Shown here one piece after another: positions 1-8,379 of a DNA stretch of 64,000 nt. A program made the translations under genes and the position numbers. Every line of letters starts with the position of its first letter. Position 1 is the first letter of the stretch. The DNA comes from Mariniphaga anaerophila (GTDB lineage Bacteria > Bacteroidota > Bacteroidia > Bacteroidales > Prolixibacteraceae), in assembly GCF_900129025.1 (NCBI RefSeq), contig NZ_FQUM01000012.1:27065-91064 (forward strand), given 5' to 3'. The notes beneath the pieces were generated by a model. The model ran no database searches, was not told where the DNA came from, and worked only from the letters and a program-made list of their open reading frames with translations.

Positions 1-1196
1 GGAGATTGACCGGAGAGGAGTTTATGCAAACTCAAAGATTATTTGACGAATTAAAACTACGCGCGGATTATGGGGTGACAGGAAATCAAGGATTCCCTTC
101 TTATCGGGCTCAAAAATTGTATTCTGGTGCTGGTAATTATTTTACTATGGGGCAGTGGATTCAAGGATTTGGCCCGGGAAATAATTATAACCCTGACCTT
201 CAGTGGGAGCGTTCAATAAATTTCAATGTAGGTGTGGACTTTTCGATGTTGAATAATCATTTGAGTGGGAGTTTAGAGTACTACAACAGAACATCTGATG
301 GTTTGTTGGGCGAATATGATGTGGCAGTACCTCCGAATATTCACACGCAGACATGGGTTAATGTAGGTAAAATTAAGAATGAAGGAGCAGAACTTTCTTT
401 AAATGCAATACTAATAAATAAGAGAGACTTTGGTTATAATGTAAATGCAGTTGCAGCTTATAATAAAAACTGGCTTGTATCCTTTTCAAATGATATTTAC
501 GAGGCAGGTCAGGTGTATTTGAATACGCTTCCTGCTCCCGGAAGTCCTGGCCCTACTATGCTTTTGGAAGAAGGTTCAGAGATAGGCTCTTGGTATATGT
601 TTAAACATGCAGGGATTGATGAGAACGGAATGTTGCTGGCATATAAAAAGGTCGATGGAGAGTTTACAGATGAAAAACAACTGATTCAGGGGCTGGAACA
701 TGATCAGAAATACCATGCAGGTACTGCTGTACCTAAAGTAACAGCAAGCTTGAACAACAGTTTTAGATACAAAAATTTTGATTTGAATCTGTATTTTCGT
801 GGTGCTTTTGGACACAAAATATTGAATGAAAAGAACATGTATTTTGGATTGAAAGCATTTGAGGGGGCAAATTTATTGAGAAAAGCTTATTTTCCGGCTG
901 ACAAGGGAATTCAACTATACGAAGTGAATGATGCAAAAAAAATCTCAGACTTTTTTTTGCAAAAAGGAGATTATGTGAAACTCGATGTTGTCTCCCTGGG
1001 ATATACCTTTAAAAATGTTAAGAATATCAGTAATTTGCGGTTTTATTTTTCAGGAAAAAATATGTTCCTATTTACGAAATATGATGGCATTGATCCTGAA
1101 TTAGCTCCTATTACCGGGTTGGAACCAGGAAGGGAAACGCAGGCTTATTATCCGGTGTCCAGAACTTTAACCCTAGGTGTTCAGGCCTCATTCTAA
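1..1196 (+). CDS. SusC/RagA-family TonB-dependent outer-membrane protein, C-terminal part
   Basis: The reading frame is open through the left edge of the window, so only the last ~398 codons are visible. They show the TonB-dependent barrel style of SusC proteins: alternating aromatic strands, the late motif around DYVKLDVVSLGYTF, a GIDPE segment near the end and a terminal Phe typical of outer-membrane barrels. SusC proteins import oligosaccharides across the outer membrane with a SusD lid. The SusD gene follows after 25 nt, which supports the call and suggests co-transcription. The N-terminal plug and any STN domain are outside the window, so I cannot say whether it is a sigma-linked transducer. 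Confidence 0.93.
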   Translation, partial: RLTGEEFMQTQRLFDELKLRADYGVTGNQGFPSYRAQKLYSGAGNYFTMGQWIQGFGPGNNYNPDLQWERSINFNVGVDFSMLNNHLSGSLEYYNRTSDGLLGEYDVAVPPNIHTQTWVNVGKIKNEGAELSLNAILINKRDFGYNVNAVAAYNKNWLVSFSNDIYEAGQVYLNTLPAPGSPGPTMLLEEGSEIGSWYMFKHAGIDENGMLLAYKKVDGEFTDEKQLIQGLEHDQKYHAGTAVPKVTASLNNSFRYKNFDLNLYFRGAFGHKILNEKNMYFGLKAFEGANLLRKAYFPADKGIQLYEVNDAKKISDFFLQKGDYVKLDVVSLGYTFKNVKNISNLRFYFSGKNMFLFTKYDGIDPELAPITGLEPGRETQAYYPVSRTLTLGVQASF

Positions 1197-1221
1197 TTCG
1201 AAATAATTAAAACTAACGATT

Positions 1222-3210
1222 ATGAAAAAAAGTATAAAATATAAATCAATTCTTTTGTCATTCATTCTGGTTTTATTTAGTATCGGGTGTACTAACTTGG
1301 ATGAAGAATTGTACAAGCAAATTAATGCTGATAGCTTTTATCAATCCTATCAGGATATTGCCGCAGGCATTGCTCGGGTTTATGAACATACTTCCTGGGC
1401 GTTGTGTAACGATGGTTCGTTATGGAAAGTTGGAGAGTTGACAACAGATAATATGTCGATAACACAAAAAGGGCGTCATTGGTACGACGAAGGAAATTAT
1501 GTGAAACTGCATGGCCACAGTTGGAACTATATTTTTGGCGATTTTTATACAATCTGGAGAGGAATGTACCAAGGGGTAGGGTATGCAAATAACTTCTATA
1601 ATGACTTGGAAAATGTGATTAAACCAAACGTTGAAAAATTTAATATTACGACAGAAGATGTGGAAACACTACAAGCGGAAATGATGGTTTTGTCTGCAAT
1701 CTTTCACATGCATATACTTGAAGTATTTGGTCCTGGAGGTGTGATTTTTACTCCTGATATGGGTGGCGATGAACGCCCTGAATCAGAAACAGGGACTGCT
1801 TTATTCGATTTTATTGAAAAAACGATTGTAGAGAACATAGGAAAGCTTGGTAATCATGTGTCTGGAACAAAAGATGACTACTACGGACGGGTTGATCAGG
1901 CAACAGCGGCAACAGCTTTAGTGCGTTTATACCTGAATGCCAATGTGACCATTGGGCAGGAAAAATTTGCTGAATGCAAAGTCGAATGTGAAAAAATTCT
2001 GGATGGCGATTATGGAAATTATGAGTTGGATAATTCATGGCAACTGCAATGGAATTACAACAATGATTTATCTAAAGCAATAATTTGGTGTTTTCCGGGT
2101 GAGAAAAACTGGTTAAGGAGGACAACAATGCCGTGTAATAATCATTATCAAACTAAGTATTTTTTCCGCTCAGAACAAGGCGGCTCTTGCAATGGTCCTC
2201 ATTTGCAGCCTTCTCAAGATACTGATGGCAGCTTTTTTGAAGACAAATATGCTCAGGGTTCTCCCTATCAAAGATATTTCGATGGAGATGAAAGAAGAGT
2301 GCCAATGCATATAGAAGATGATGGAACGCGCCAGGGGATTTTCTTAATCGGAACTCAGAGTGTACCTGGAGCAACATGGGCAGGAGAGCCGGCTTTTTCT
2401 TTTGCTTCGGAAGAGTGGAAGTTTTCTGGTAATCAGGATACACTGTATTTCCCCGATCGCATTGGACGATTCTCTGAAATTGTTTCGGCATGGCAGCAGG
2501 CAGGAGATTCAAGGTATGCCGGATTTGTTGACTCGCATAACTTTAAATACGTTCTTAAAAATGCAACCAGCAGCGAATTAAAGTCGATATCATCAGATGT
2601 TGCAACTCCAGGGCTCGGAATCACAAAAGGTGAAGAAAATACCGGGTTTAGATTAAATAAGTATCCTATTTATCCGGATGTGTTTGAAGCAGGCGGTTGG
2701 AACTACAATAGCGATTTTGTGGCGATGAGAATTACGGATGTATATTATGCCCTTGCGGAATGTGAATTAAGAGCGGGGAATAAGGAGCGAGCTGCTCAAT
2801 TGTTGGATGAAGTGAGGGTGAAATATTTTACTCAAATTGGCGCAAATGAAGCCGCTACTCGAAAGGCAAAGTTCGAGGCAGGCGAGATTGAAGATCTCAG
2901 AGAGCCCCCGCACAGTTGGTATGAAGCTACAACTGAAACAGGCAATATAGATGAATTTTGGATGAACGCCAGTTATGTTCAAAATCCGGAGTTGCTGGAT
3001 ATGGATGAGTTGCTTGCCGAGTGGGGACGGGAGTATATTGGCGAAGGATTCCGCAGGATGCAATTGCGCCGTTTTGATAAATATACAAAAGGCAGATGGT
3101 GGAACAAAAGTGTGGATTCAGACTCGAAATATGAGCTGTGTCCGATTCCTTTGCGTGCATTGAATACGAACGTTAATCTTGTGCAGAATCCAGGTTATCA
3201 ATCACATTAA
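1222..3210 (+). CDS. SusD/RagB-family glycan-binding lipoprotein
   Basis: A 662-residue protein with a lipoprotein signal (hydrophobic stretch ending FSIGC, Cys23) followed by the SusD N-terminal pattern NLDEELYKQINADSFYQS. The C-terminal part has the usual helical region and closing motif (IPLRALNTNVNLVQNPGY). SusD proteins sit on the cell surface and cap the SusC channel to capture oligosaccharides. At 662 residues it is longer than the common 500-600, with a large insert in the middle third. It follows the SusC gene by 25 nt and is closed by a strong terminator, so it is the last gene of its transcript. The substrate cannot be read from the sequence; nearby sulfatases make a sulfated glycan plausible. 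Confidence 0.93.
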   Translation: MKKSIKYKSILLSFILVLFSIGCTNLDEELYKQINADSFYQSYQDIAAGIARVYEHTSWALCNDGSLWKVGELTTDNMSITQKGRHWYDEGNYVKLHGHSWNYIFGDFYTIWRGMYQGVGYANNFYNDLENVIKPNVEKFNITTEDVETLQAEMMVLSAIFHMHILEVFGPGGVIFTPDMGGDERPESETGTALFDFIEKTIVENIGKLGNHVSGTKDDYYGRVDQATAATALVRLYLNANVTIGQEKFAECKVECEKILDGDYGNYELDNSWQLQWNYNNDLSKAIIWCFPGEKNWLRRTTMPCNNHYQTKYFFRSEQGGSCNGPHLQPSQDTDGSFFEDKYAQGSPYQRYFDGDERRVPMHIEDDGTRQGIFLIGTQSVPGATWAGEPAFSFASEEWKFSGNQDTLYFPDRIGRFSEIVSAWQQAGDSRYAGFVDSHNFKYVLKNATSSELKSISSDVATPGLGITKGEENTGFRLNKYPIYPDVFEAGGWNYNSDFVAMRITDVYYALAECELRAGNKERAAQLLDEVRVKYFTQIGANEAATRKAKFEAGEIEDLREPPHSWYEATTETGNIDEFWMNASYVQNPELLDMDELLAEWGREYIGEGFRRMQLRRFDKYTKGRWWNKSVDSDSKYELCPIPLRALNTNVNLVQNPGYQSH

Positions 3211-3229
3211 TAGTCTAGTTGATAGAAGT

Positions 3230-3283
3230 TTAAAAACAAGAAAAGAAGGATTGTATATGCAATCCTTCTTTTCTTGTTTTTAA
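3230..3283 (+). terminator. Rho-independent, probably bidirectional terminator
   Basis: A perfect inverted repeat of about 24 bp (left arm 3230-3253, right arm 3260-3283) around a 6-nt TATATG loop. The right arm ends in a T-run and the left arm begins with an A-run, so it can act on both strands. It lies 20 nt after the SusD stop and ends the SusCD transcript. Confidence 0.85.
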
Positions 3284-3379
3284 GGTGATGTTTATTTTGT
3301 CTGAAAAATGTATTTATATAAATTTGACCGTCCGCATTCCGGAATTTGCATCAATAACTTAAATAAACCTGACTGTGTT

Positions 3380-4123
3380 ATGAAATTTGTTGTTCCCTTC
3401 TCAATTATTTTTCTCTTTGTGGTTGCGTGTGCTAAAACCAACGGAACATTTGTTGACAAAAGAGATGGCAAAGAATATCAATGGATTAAAATAGGCGACG
3501 ACATCTGGATGGCCGAAAATCTGGCATTCCTTCCGTCAGTTGATTCTGCAAGAGAAGCATCGTTAGAGCAAAAAAAGTACTATGTGTTTGGTTATGCAGG
3601 AGATTCAGCAGATAGTGCAAAAACATTTCAGACATATTTGTGGAACGACAGCCTGGTTGTGCCTTACGAAAAATACGGAGTAATGTATAACTGGGCAGCG
3701 TTGGTCGACGATGATACTGCCGACGGCGGCTCTCTCCGGGGAGTTTGTCCATGCGGATGGCATGTTCCTACAGATGAGGAATGGATGGCATTGGAAATAG
3801 CATTGGGAATGAATCCCGCCGAAGTTGAGGTGATTGGCCAGCGGAACAGCGGTTTTCTTGGGTATCAGTTAAAAGCGAACTACGGTTGGGATAACAACGG
3901 GAATGGAATTGATTCGGTTAGTTTTAAAGCCCTTCCGGCCGGAGAAGTGTTTGGCGGGGTTGGGTTTTTGCACGAAGGAGAACGATCAACTTTTTGGACC
4001 GCCACTCCCGGTCTGTTTGGTACAACCGTATGGACCAGAAGTGTATATTGTTGCGAATTTGGAATTGTTCGAGTTGAGCGTGACAAAATGGACGGTTTCT
4101 CGCTGAGGTGTGTGAAAGATTAA
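3380..4123 (+). CDS. FISUMP-domain lipoprotein
   Basis: I choose the ATG at 3380 because it begins a clear lipoprotein signal (MKFVVPFSIIFLFVVAC, Cys17); an upstream in-frame ATG at 3308 would put 24 non-hydrophobic residues before it. The 247-residue product carries the Fibrobacter succinogenes major paralogous (FISUMP) domain. Visible features are an early DKRDGKEYQWIKIGDDIWMAENL segment, YGVMYNWAAL, a CPCGWHVPTDEEW segment with paired cysteines, and a closing GFSLRCVKD. FISUMP proteins are exported or surface proteins of Bacteroidota and Fibrobacterota whose biochemical role is not established. It stands alone between a terminator and a decayed gene; its link to the SusCD genes is only positional. 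Confidence 0.85.
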   Translation: MKFVVPFSIIFLFVVACAKTNGTFVDKRDGKEYQWIKIGDDIWMAENLAFLPSVDSAREASLEQKKYYVFGYAGDSADSAKTFQTYLWNDSLVVPYEKYGVMYNWAALVDDDTADGGSLRGVCPCGWHVPTDEEWMALEIALGMNPAEVEVIGQRNSGFLGYQLKANYGWDNNGNGIDSVSFKALPAGEVFGGVGFLHEGERSTFWTATPGLFGTTVWTRSVYCCEFGIVRVERDKMDGFSLRCVKD

Positions 4124-4131
4124 AAAATAGG

Positions 4132-4145
4132 TTGCTGCGCAGCAA
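4132..4145. repeat. 14-bp perfect palindrome at the UroD truncation point
   Basis: TTGCTGCGCAGCAA is its own reverse complement. It lies 8 nt after the FISUMP stop and just before the truncated UroD frame. It could be a small hairpin at the FISUMP 3' end or a scar of the rearrangement that removed the UroD 5' part. No transposase gene or target-site duplication is visible. Confidence 0.4.
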
Positions 4146-4150
4146 GGAGA

Positions 4151-4426
4151 ATGCCATGCTCGATCCTTTTTTTTCGGAAAAGGCCAGTTCAACTCAAAAA
4201 AGACTTCGGCGATCAGATTGTTTTTTTGGGTGGAGGCATTGATACTCAAAAAGTGTTACCTTCGGGAACAGTGCATGATGTGCGAAGCAGTGTTCGTCGA
4301 AACATTGATGCTTTGGCTCCCGGTGGCGGTTTTGTGTTTAACACGGTGCACAACATCCAGGCCGAGGTGCCGCCTGAAAATATTGTTGCCATGTGGGAAG
4401 CCTTTCGGGAATTTGGCAAGTACTAA
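4151..4426 (+). pseudogene. 3' remnant of a uroporphyrinogen decarboxylase (UroD/MtaA)-family gene
   Basis: The 91-codon frame holds only the last ~78 residues of a UroD-family protein. From about residue 13 it reads as the family's C-terminal end: QLKKDFGDQIVFLGGGIDTQ, then VHDVRSSVRRNIDALAPGGGFVFNTVHNIQ, then PPENIVAMWEAFREFGKY. Family members are usually about 340-400 residues, so some 280 residues of the barrel are missing. The first dozen residues do not resemble the family and follow a T-run and a 14-bp palindrome, suggesting a deletion or insertion breakpoint near 4130-4190. The conserved part has no stop or frameshift, so the loss may be recent. UroD-like proteins without heme context occur as methyltransferase-type proteins in catabolic clusters. 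Confidence 0.72.
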
Positions 4427-4481
4427 AGTCGGCTCTGTTGTCTAATTTTGAATTTCAAGAAAACTAAATATCGAATCAACT

Positions 4482-5912
4482 ATGGAACGAAGAGAATTTA
4501 TTCAGAAATCAGCCAAAAGCACAATAGCACTGGGCACTGCGCCTTTTATTCTTACCAATTCAAACTGGAAAGGTGCCAACGACCGCGTAAATGTTGCAGT
4601 AATCGGGATTCGGGGAATGGGGCAGTCGCACATTCAGGAATATCAAAAACTGAAAAATGTTGAAGTTTCGGCGTTGTGCGACGTAGATGAAAATCTATTT
4701 GCCGAACGGGTGAAAAAGCATTTCACCGATAAAGGCCTGCGTGAACCCAAACTTTATCAGGACATGCGCAAGCTTTTTGAGGATAAATCGGTTGATGCCG
4801 TGTCTGTTGTAACACCCAATCACTGGCACGCGCTGGCCGGTATTTGGGCTATTCAGGCCGGAAAACATGCCAGCATTGAAAAACCGTCGTGTCATACCAT
4901 CAAAGAAGGGCAGAAGCTGGTTGAGGCTGCCAAAAAGTATAATGTGGTGGTGCAGGACGGAGCTGAGCAGCGCAGCAATCCGGGAGCGCAATCGGCAGTT
5001 CAGTTTATGCGCGACGGTAAGCTGGGTGAAGTGTATTTAGCCAAAGGTGTGTGCTATAAATGGCGCGATTCCATTGGAAAATATCCCGACGGGTACATGC
5101 AGGAGGGAGAGAAATACGCCAGCACAGTGGGCAGTAAATCGTGGATTGGCCCGTTTACAAAAAGCTATATGGATAAAGTGGATTATAACATGTGGCTGGG
5201 GCCTGCTCCCGAGCGGCCGTTTAACCGTAACAGGTTTCACTACAACTGGCATTGGCACTGGGATTACGGAAATGGAGACATGGGAAATCAGGGCGTTCAC
5301 GAAATGGATGTCGCCAGGTGGGGGCTTGGTGTGAAACTGCCCACAAAAGTTAGTGCAATTGGCGGCCACATGATGTTTGACGACGCCCAGGAAACGCCCA
5401 ATGTGCTGATGGCGCTGTTTGAATTTCCCGCTCAGGAAGGTGGCGGAGAAAAAAAGAAAATCCTTCAATTTGAGGTCAGGCATTGGATGACCAACCCCGA
5501 AGGAAACCATTTGGGTTCGGGTGCTCCGCTAACCAATACGTACATGACCAGCTCTACTAACGTAGTAGGAAATATTTTTTATGGGTCGAATGGTTACATG
5601 CTGAAAGACGTGGACGGGTGGCAGACTTTTATGGGAAAGGAGCGGGCTTCCGGCGAATCGGGAAAAGGATTGGGAAACCACTACCAGAATTTTGTGGATG
5701 CCATTCGGGTAAACGATTCCAGACGGTTGACTGCCCCCATTGAAGAGGGATTTTACTCCTGCGCACTCATCCATCTGGCCAATATTTCTTATCGTCTCGG
5801 ACGAACGTTGGATATCGATCCGCAGACTTTAACGGTGTTGAATGATGCGGAAGCAAATCAGATGCTCACTAAAGAATATCGGAAACCTTTTGTTTTACCT
5901 GAAAATGTATAG
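4482..5912 (+). CDS. Secreted Gfo/Idh/MocA-family NAD(P)-dependent oxidoreductase
   Basis: A 476-residue protein that starts with a Tat-like signal (RREFIQK at 3-9, then an alanine/threonine-rich hydrophobic stretch). The dinucleotide fold follows: VAVIGIRGMGQSH near 38-50, ALCDVDE near 64-70, TPNHWHA near 111-117, and the family EKP motif with Lys134. The C-terminal half has the WHWHWDYGNGDMGNQGVHEMDVARW segment, which carries the putative substrate-binding histidines. Members oxidise or reduce sugar hydroxyls, and some are NAD-dependent glycosidases. The DUF1080 gene begins 5 nt downstream, so the two are almost certainly translated together. That pair suggests oxidation of a glycoside to its 3-keto form followed by cleavage (inference). 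Confidence 0.9.
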   Translation: MERREFIQKSAKSTIALGTAPFILTNSNWKGANDRVNVAVIGIRGMGQSHIQEYQKLKNVEVSALCDVDENLFAERVKKHFTDKGLREPKLYQDMRKLFEDKSVDAVSVVTPNHWHALAGIWAIQAGKHASIEKPSCHTIKEGQKLVEAAKKYNVVVQDGAEQRSNPGAQSAVQFMRDGKLGEVYLAKGVCYKWRDSIGKYPDGYMQEGEKYASTVGSKSWIGPFTKSYMDKVDYNMWLGPAPERPFNRNRFHYNWHWHWDYGNGDMGNQGVHEMDVARWGLGVKLPTKVSAIGGHMMFDDAQETPNVLMALFEFPAQEGGGEKKKILQFEVRHWMTNPEGNHLGSGAPLTNTYMTSSTNVVGNIFYGSNGYMLKDVDGWQTFMGKERASGESGKGLGNHYQNFVDAIRVNDSRRLTAPIEEGFYSCALIHLANISYRLGRTLDIDPQTLTVLNDAEANQMLTKEYRKPFVLPENV

Positions 5913-5916
5913 AACC

Positions 5917-6639
5917 ATGAAAAAGTTAGTCGGCTTACTTTCTGTATTGTTTATTTCGTTATTTGTTTCTGCTTCGCTTTTAGCCCAGTGTACACAAGCG
6001 TGTGCCGTAAATGCTAAATGCGGCTGGGAAATATTGTTTGACGGAAACAGCGTGGAAAAGTGGAGGGGAAAAGAAAGTCACGTATTTCCCCAAAAAGGAT
6101 GGAAAATTGAAAACGGCCTTTTGTTTCTTGCTGAAAGCGGCGGCGGCGATATTATCACAAAAGAGAAGTATTGCGACTTTGAACTGGTATTCAGCTTCAA
6201 TCTTACCGAAGGAGCAAACAGTGGTATAAAATATTTTGTTGATTCCCTGGTGAATTCAGAAACAGGAAGTGTCTCGATAAACGGACCCGAATACCAGATA
6301 ATCGACGATGAACATAATATTCACGTAAAAGATGATCCAAACGGATTAAGCTCAACGGCATCGGCTTATCTCTTGTATGCACCGGAAAATAAAAAGCTGA
6401 ATCATTACGGACAATGGAACACCGGACGAATTGTGGCGAAAAACGAAACTGTAGAGCACTGGCTTAACGGGGTAAGAGTTGTAAAATACAAACGCGGCAG
6501 CAAAGATTTTCTGGAACGAAAAGCAGATACCAAATTCAAAAACGTTGAAAAATACGGAGAGCAGAAATGCGGACACATTCTACTGACCGACCATGGCGAT
6601 AAAGTATTTTTTAAGAATATAAAAATACGGAAACTGTAA
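5917..6639 (+). CDS. DUF1080 protein, 3-keto-glycoside hydrolase type
   Basis: The start at 5917 begins a clean signal peptide (MKKLVGLLSVLFISLFVSASLLAQ). The frame extends 25 codons further upstream, but that part overlaps the preceding gene and is not signal-like. The 240-residue product has the DUF1080 lectin-like jelly-roll signature: WEILFDGNSVEKWRG at the start of the domain, then GDIITKEKYCDFEL, ANSGIKYFV, GPEYQIIDDEH and the final KVFFKNIKIRKL. DUF1080 proteins include 3-keto-disaccharide and 3-keto-glucoside hydrolases. The gene sits 5 nt behind an oxidoreductase of the family that can make 3-keto sugars. The domain assignment is firm; the exact substrate is unknown. Confidence 0.88.
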   Translation: MKKLVGLLSVLFISLFVSASLLAQCTQACAVNAKCGWEILFDGNSVEKWRGKESHVFPQKGWKIENGLLFLAESGGGDIITKEKYCDFELVFSFNLTEGANSGIKYFVDSLVNSETGSVSINGPEYQIIDDEHNIHVKDDPNGLSSTASAYLLYAPENKKLNHYGQWNTGRIVAKNETVEHWLNGVRVVKYKRGSKDFLERKADTKFKNVEKYGEQKCGHILLTDHGDKVFFKNIKIRKL

Positions 6640-6769
6640 GGGGTAAGTTTCTAATTAATTAGTTGTTGCTTTGCTTTTTGTTCGTTTTTCCCCGGGATTG
6701 AGGTTGAAGTGAATTTGTTTTACATTTCTTGTAAAAATATGCTTCCTTTTTCTTCATTTTAGTTACATT

Positions 6770-6782
6770 TATCAAATTGATA
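6770..6782. promoter_or_regulatory. Short palindrome upstream of the first sulfatase
   Basis: TATCAA-A-TTGATA is a perfect 13-bp dyad 23 nt before the sulfatase start, overlapping a weak -7 like element (TACATTTA, 6764-6771). It could be an operator for sulfatase expression; AT-rich chance palindromes of this length are not rare. Confidence 0.3.
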
Positions 6783-6805
6783 GGAACGATCAAATAACCT
6801 TAGAA

Positions 6806-8371
6806 ATGAAGCTACAGAAAGTCTTTCTGCTGTTACTGGTAACTTCTCTTTTTTCCTGTTCGCAAAAACCGGACGACAGCAACCCGGAACTTCCCAACAT
6901 TATTTTAATCAGTGCCGACGATTTAGGCTGGTCTGACATTGGCTGCTACGGCAGCGAAGTACAAACGCCAAACCTCGATAAGCTGGGCGAGGGAGGGATG
7001 CGCTTTACACAGTTTCACAACACGTCAAAATGTTTTCCTTCGCGGGCATGTTTAATAACCGGTGTTTACGCTCAGCAAAGCAATTACCATAAAACGCACC
7101 GAAACCCGATAACCAACGCCGTAACTTTGGGCGAGGTGCTGCGCACTGCGGGTTATCGCACGCTTTGGTCGGGTAAACATCACGGACTCGAAAACCCCAT
7201 TTACAGAGGGTTCGACCGTTATTATGGTCTAAAAGACGGGGCCTGCAACTATTTCAATCCGGGAGACCAGAGGCCCGGGGAGGGTGCTCCTGCGCGTAAA
7301 GGAGTACCCGGAAACAAAACGGTTCGCGCGTGGTGCATCGACAGTTTGATGTACACTCCTTACACCCCGGAAGAGAAAGATTTTTACACTACCGATTATT
7401 TCACCAATTACGCGGTTCAGTGGTTGGAAGAGTATCAAAACGAAGAAAAACCATTCTTTCTTTACCTGGCATACACTGCTCCGCACGACCCGCTAATGGC
7501 GTGGCCCGAAGATATTGCCCGTTACAAAGGGAAGTACGATGCCGGCTATCAGAAAATCAGGGAAGCCCGATATAAAAAGCAGCTTGAAATGGGCTTAATT
7601 GATGAGCGTTATAAATTGTCTGAGCCGATTTACACGTCGTGGAACGAGATGCCCGAAAAAGAAAAGTCAGATGAAATAAAACGTATGGAAGTTTATGCGG
7701 CAATGATTGATCGTCTGGACCAAAATATTGGGCGGGTGCTTAATACACTGAAAAAAACCGGGAAACTTGATAATACGCTTATCCTTTTTGTGTCGGACAA
7801 TGGCGCGTCTGCGGAAGTGGTTCGAATTGAAGATGACTACGGCGAAATTGGTACGCTGACACGTTGGGAGTCGCTTGCCGGAAACTGGGCGAACGTAGGA
7901 AATACGCCGTTTCGGTATTATAAAAATTACAGTTACGAAGGTGGCATTAACACGCCGTTGATTGCCTGGTGGCCCGGAAAAATTGAGGCCGGTACTTTTT
8001 CTCATTTCCCCGGGCATTTTATTGATGTGATGTCCACGTTGGTTGATCTTACTGGCGCCAAATATCCGGAGGAGTTAAATGGGCAGAAAATAACTCCCAT
8101 GCAGGGACAAAGTCTTTTGCCTGTTTTTAGGGGGGAGAACCCGGCGCGGAAAAACCCTTTGTTTTGGGAGTGGCGGAATGGCCAGGCAGTTTGCCGGGAT
8201 TCGTGGAAAATGGTTCGGCACGGCTTGGATAAACCATGGGATTTGTACAATTTGGAGGCGGATCCGGTTGAAACGGAAAATCTTGCTGAGCAGCATCCCG
8301 ACAAAGTAAATGAGTTAATATCGTTGTTCAATAGCTGGAAAGCTTCTCTTCCCGATTTTGAAACCCAATAG
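6806..8371 (+). CDS. Family S1 sulfatase, lipoprotein
   Basis: A 521-residue sulfatase with a lipoprotein signal (LFSC, Cys18). Metal-binding acidic residues appear in SADDLGWSD (Asp38-Asp39). The catalytic site is C-F-P-S-R at 76-80, the C-x-P-S-R form whose cysteine is converted to formylglycine by a maturase (no anSME is in this window). FVSDNGAS near 330 supplies the second metal-binding Asp-Asn, and GGINTPLIAWWPG is the usual following segment. It resembles arylsulfatase-type S1 enzymes and likely removes sulfate from sugars at the cell surface or periplasm. The next gene begins 8 nt after the stop, so it heads a three-gene set with a PhoD-like enzyme and another sulfatase. Confidence 0.93.
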   Translation: MKLQKVFLLLLVTSLFSCSQKPDDSNPELPNIILISADDLGWSDIGCYGSEVQTPNLDKLGEGGMRFTQFHNTSKCFPSRACLITGVYAQQSNYHKTHRNPITNAVTLGEVLRTAGYRTLWSGKHHGLENPIYRGFDRYYGLKDGACNYFNPGDQRPGEGAPARKGVPGNKTVRAWCIDSLMYTPYTPEEKDFYTTDYFTNYAVQWLEEYQNEEKPFFLYLAYTAPHDPLMAWPEDIARYKGKYDAGYQKIREARYKKQLEMGLIDERYKLSEPIYTSWNEMPEKEKSDEIKRMEVYAAMIDRLDQNIGRVLNTLKKTGKLDNTLILFVSDNGASAEVVRIEDDYGEIGTLTRWESLAGNWANVGNTPFRYYKNYSYEGGINTPLIAWWPGKIEAGTFSHFPGHFIDVMSTLVDLTGAKYPEELNGQKITPMQGQSLLPVFRGENPARKNPLFWEWRNGQAVCRDSWKMVRHGLDKPWDLYNLEADPVETENLAEQHPDKVNELISLFNSWKASLPDFETQ

Positions 8372-8379
8372 TCTGAAAA

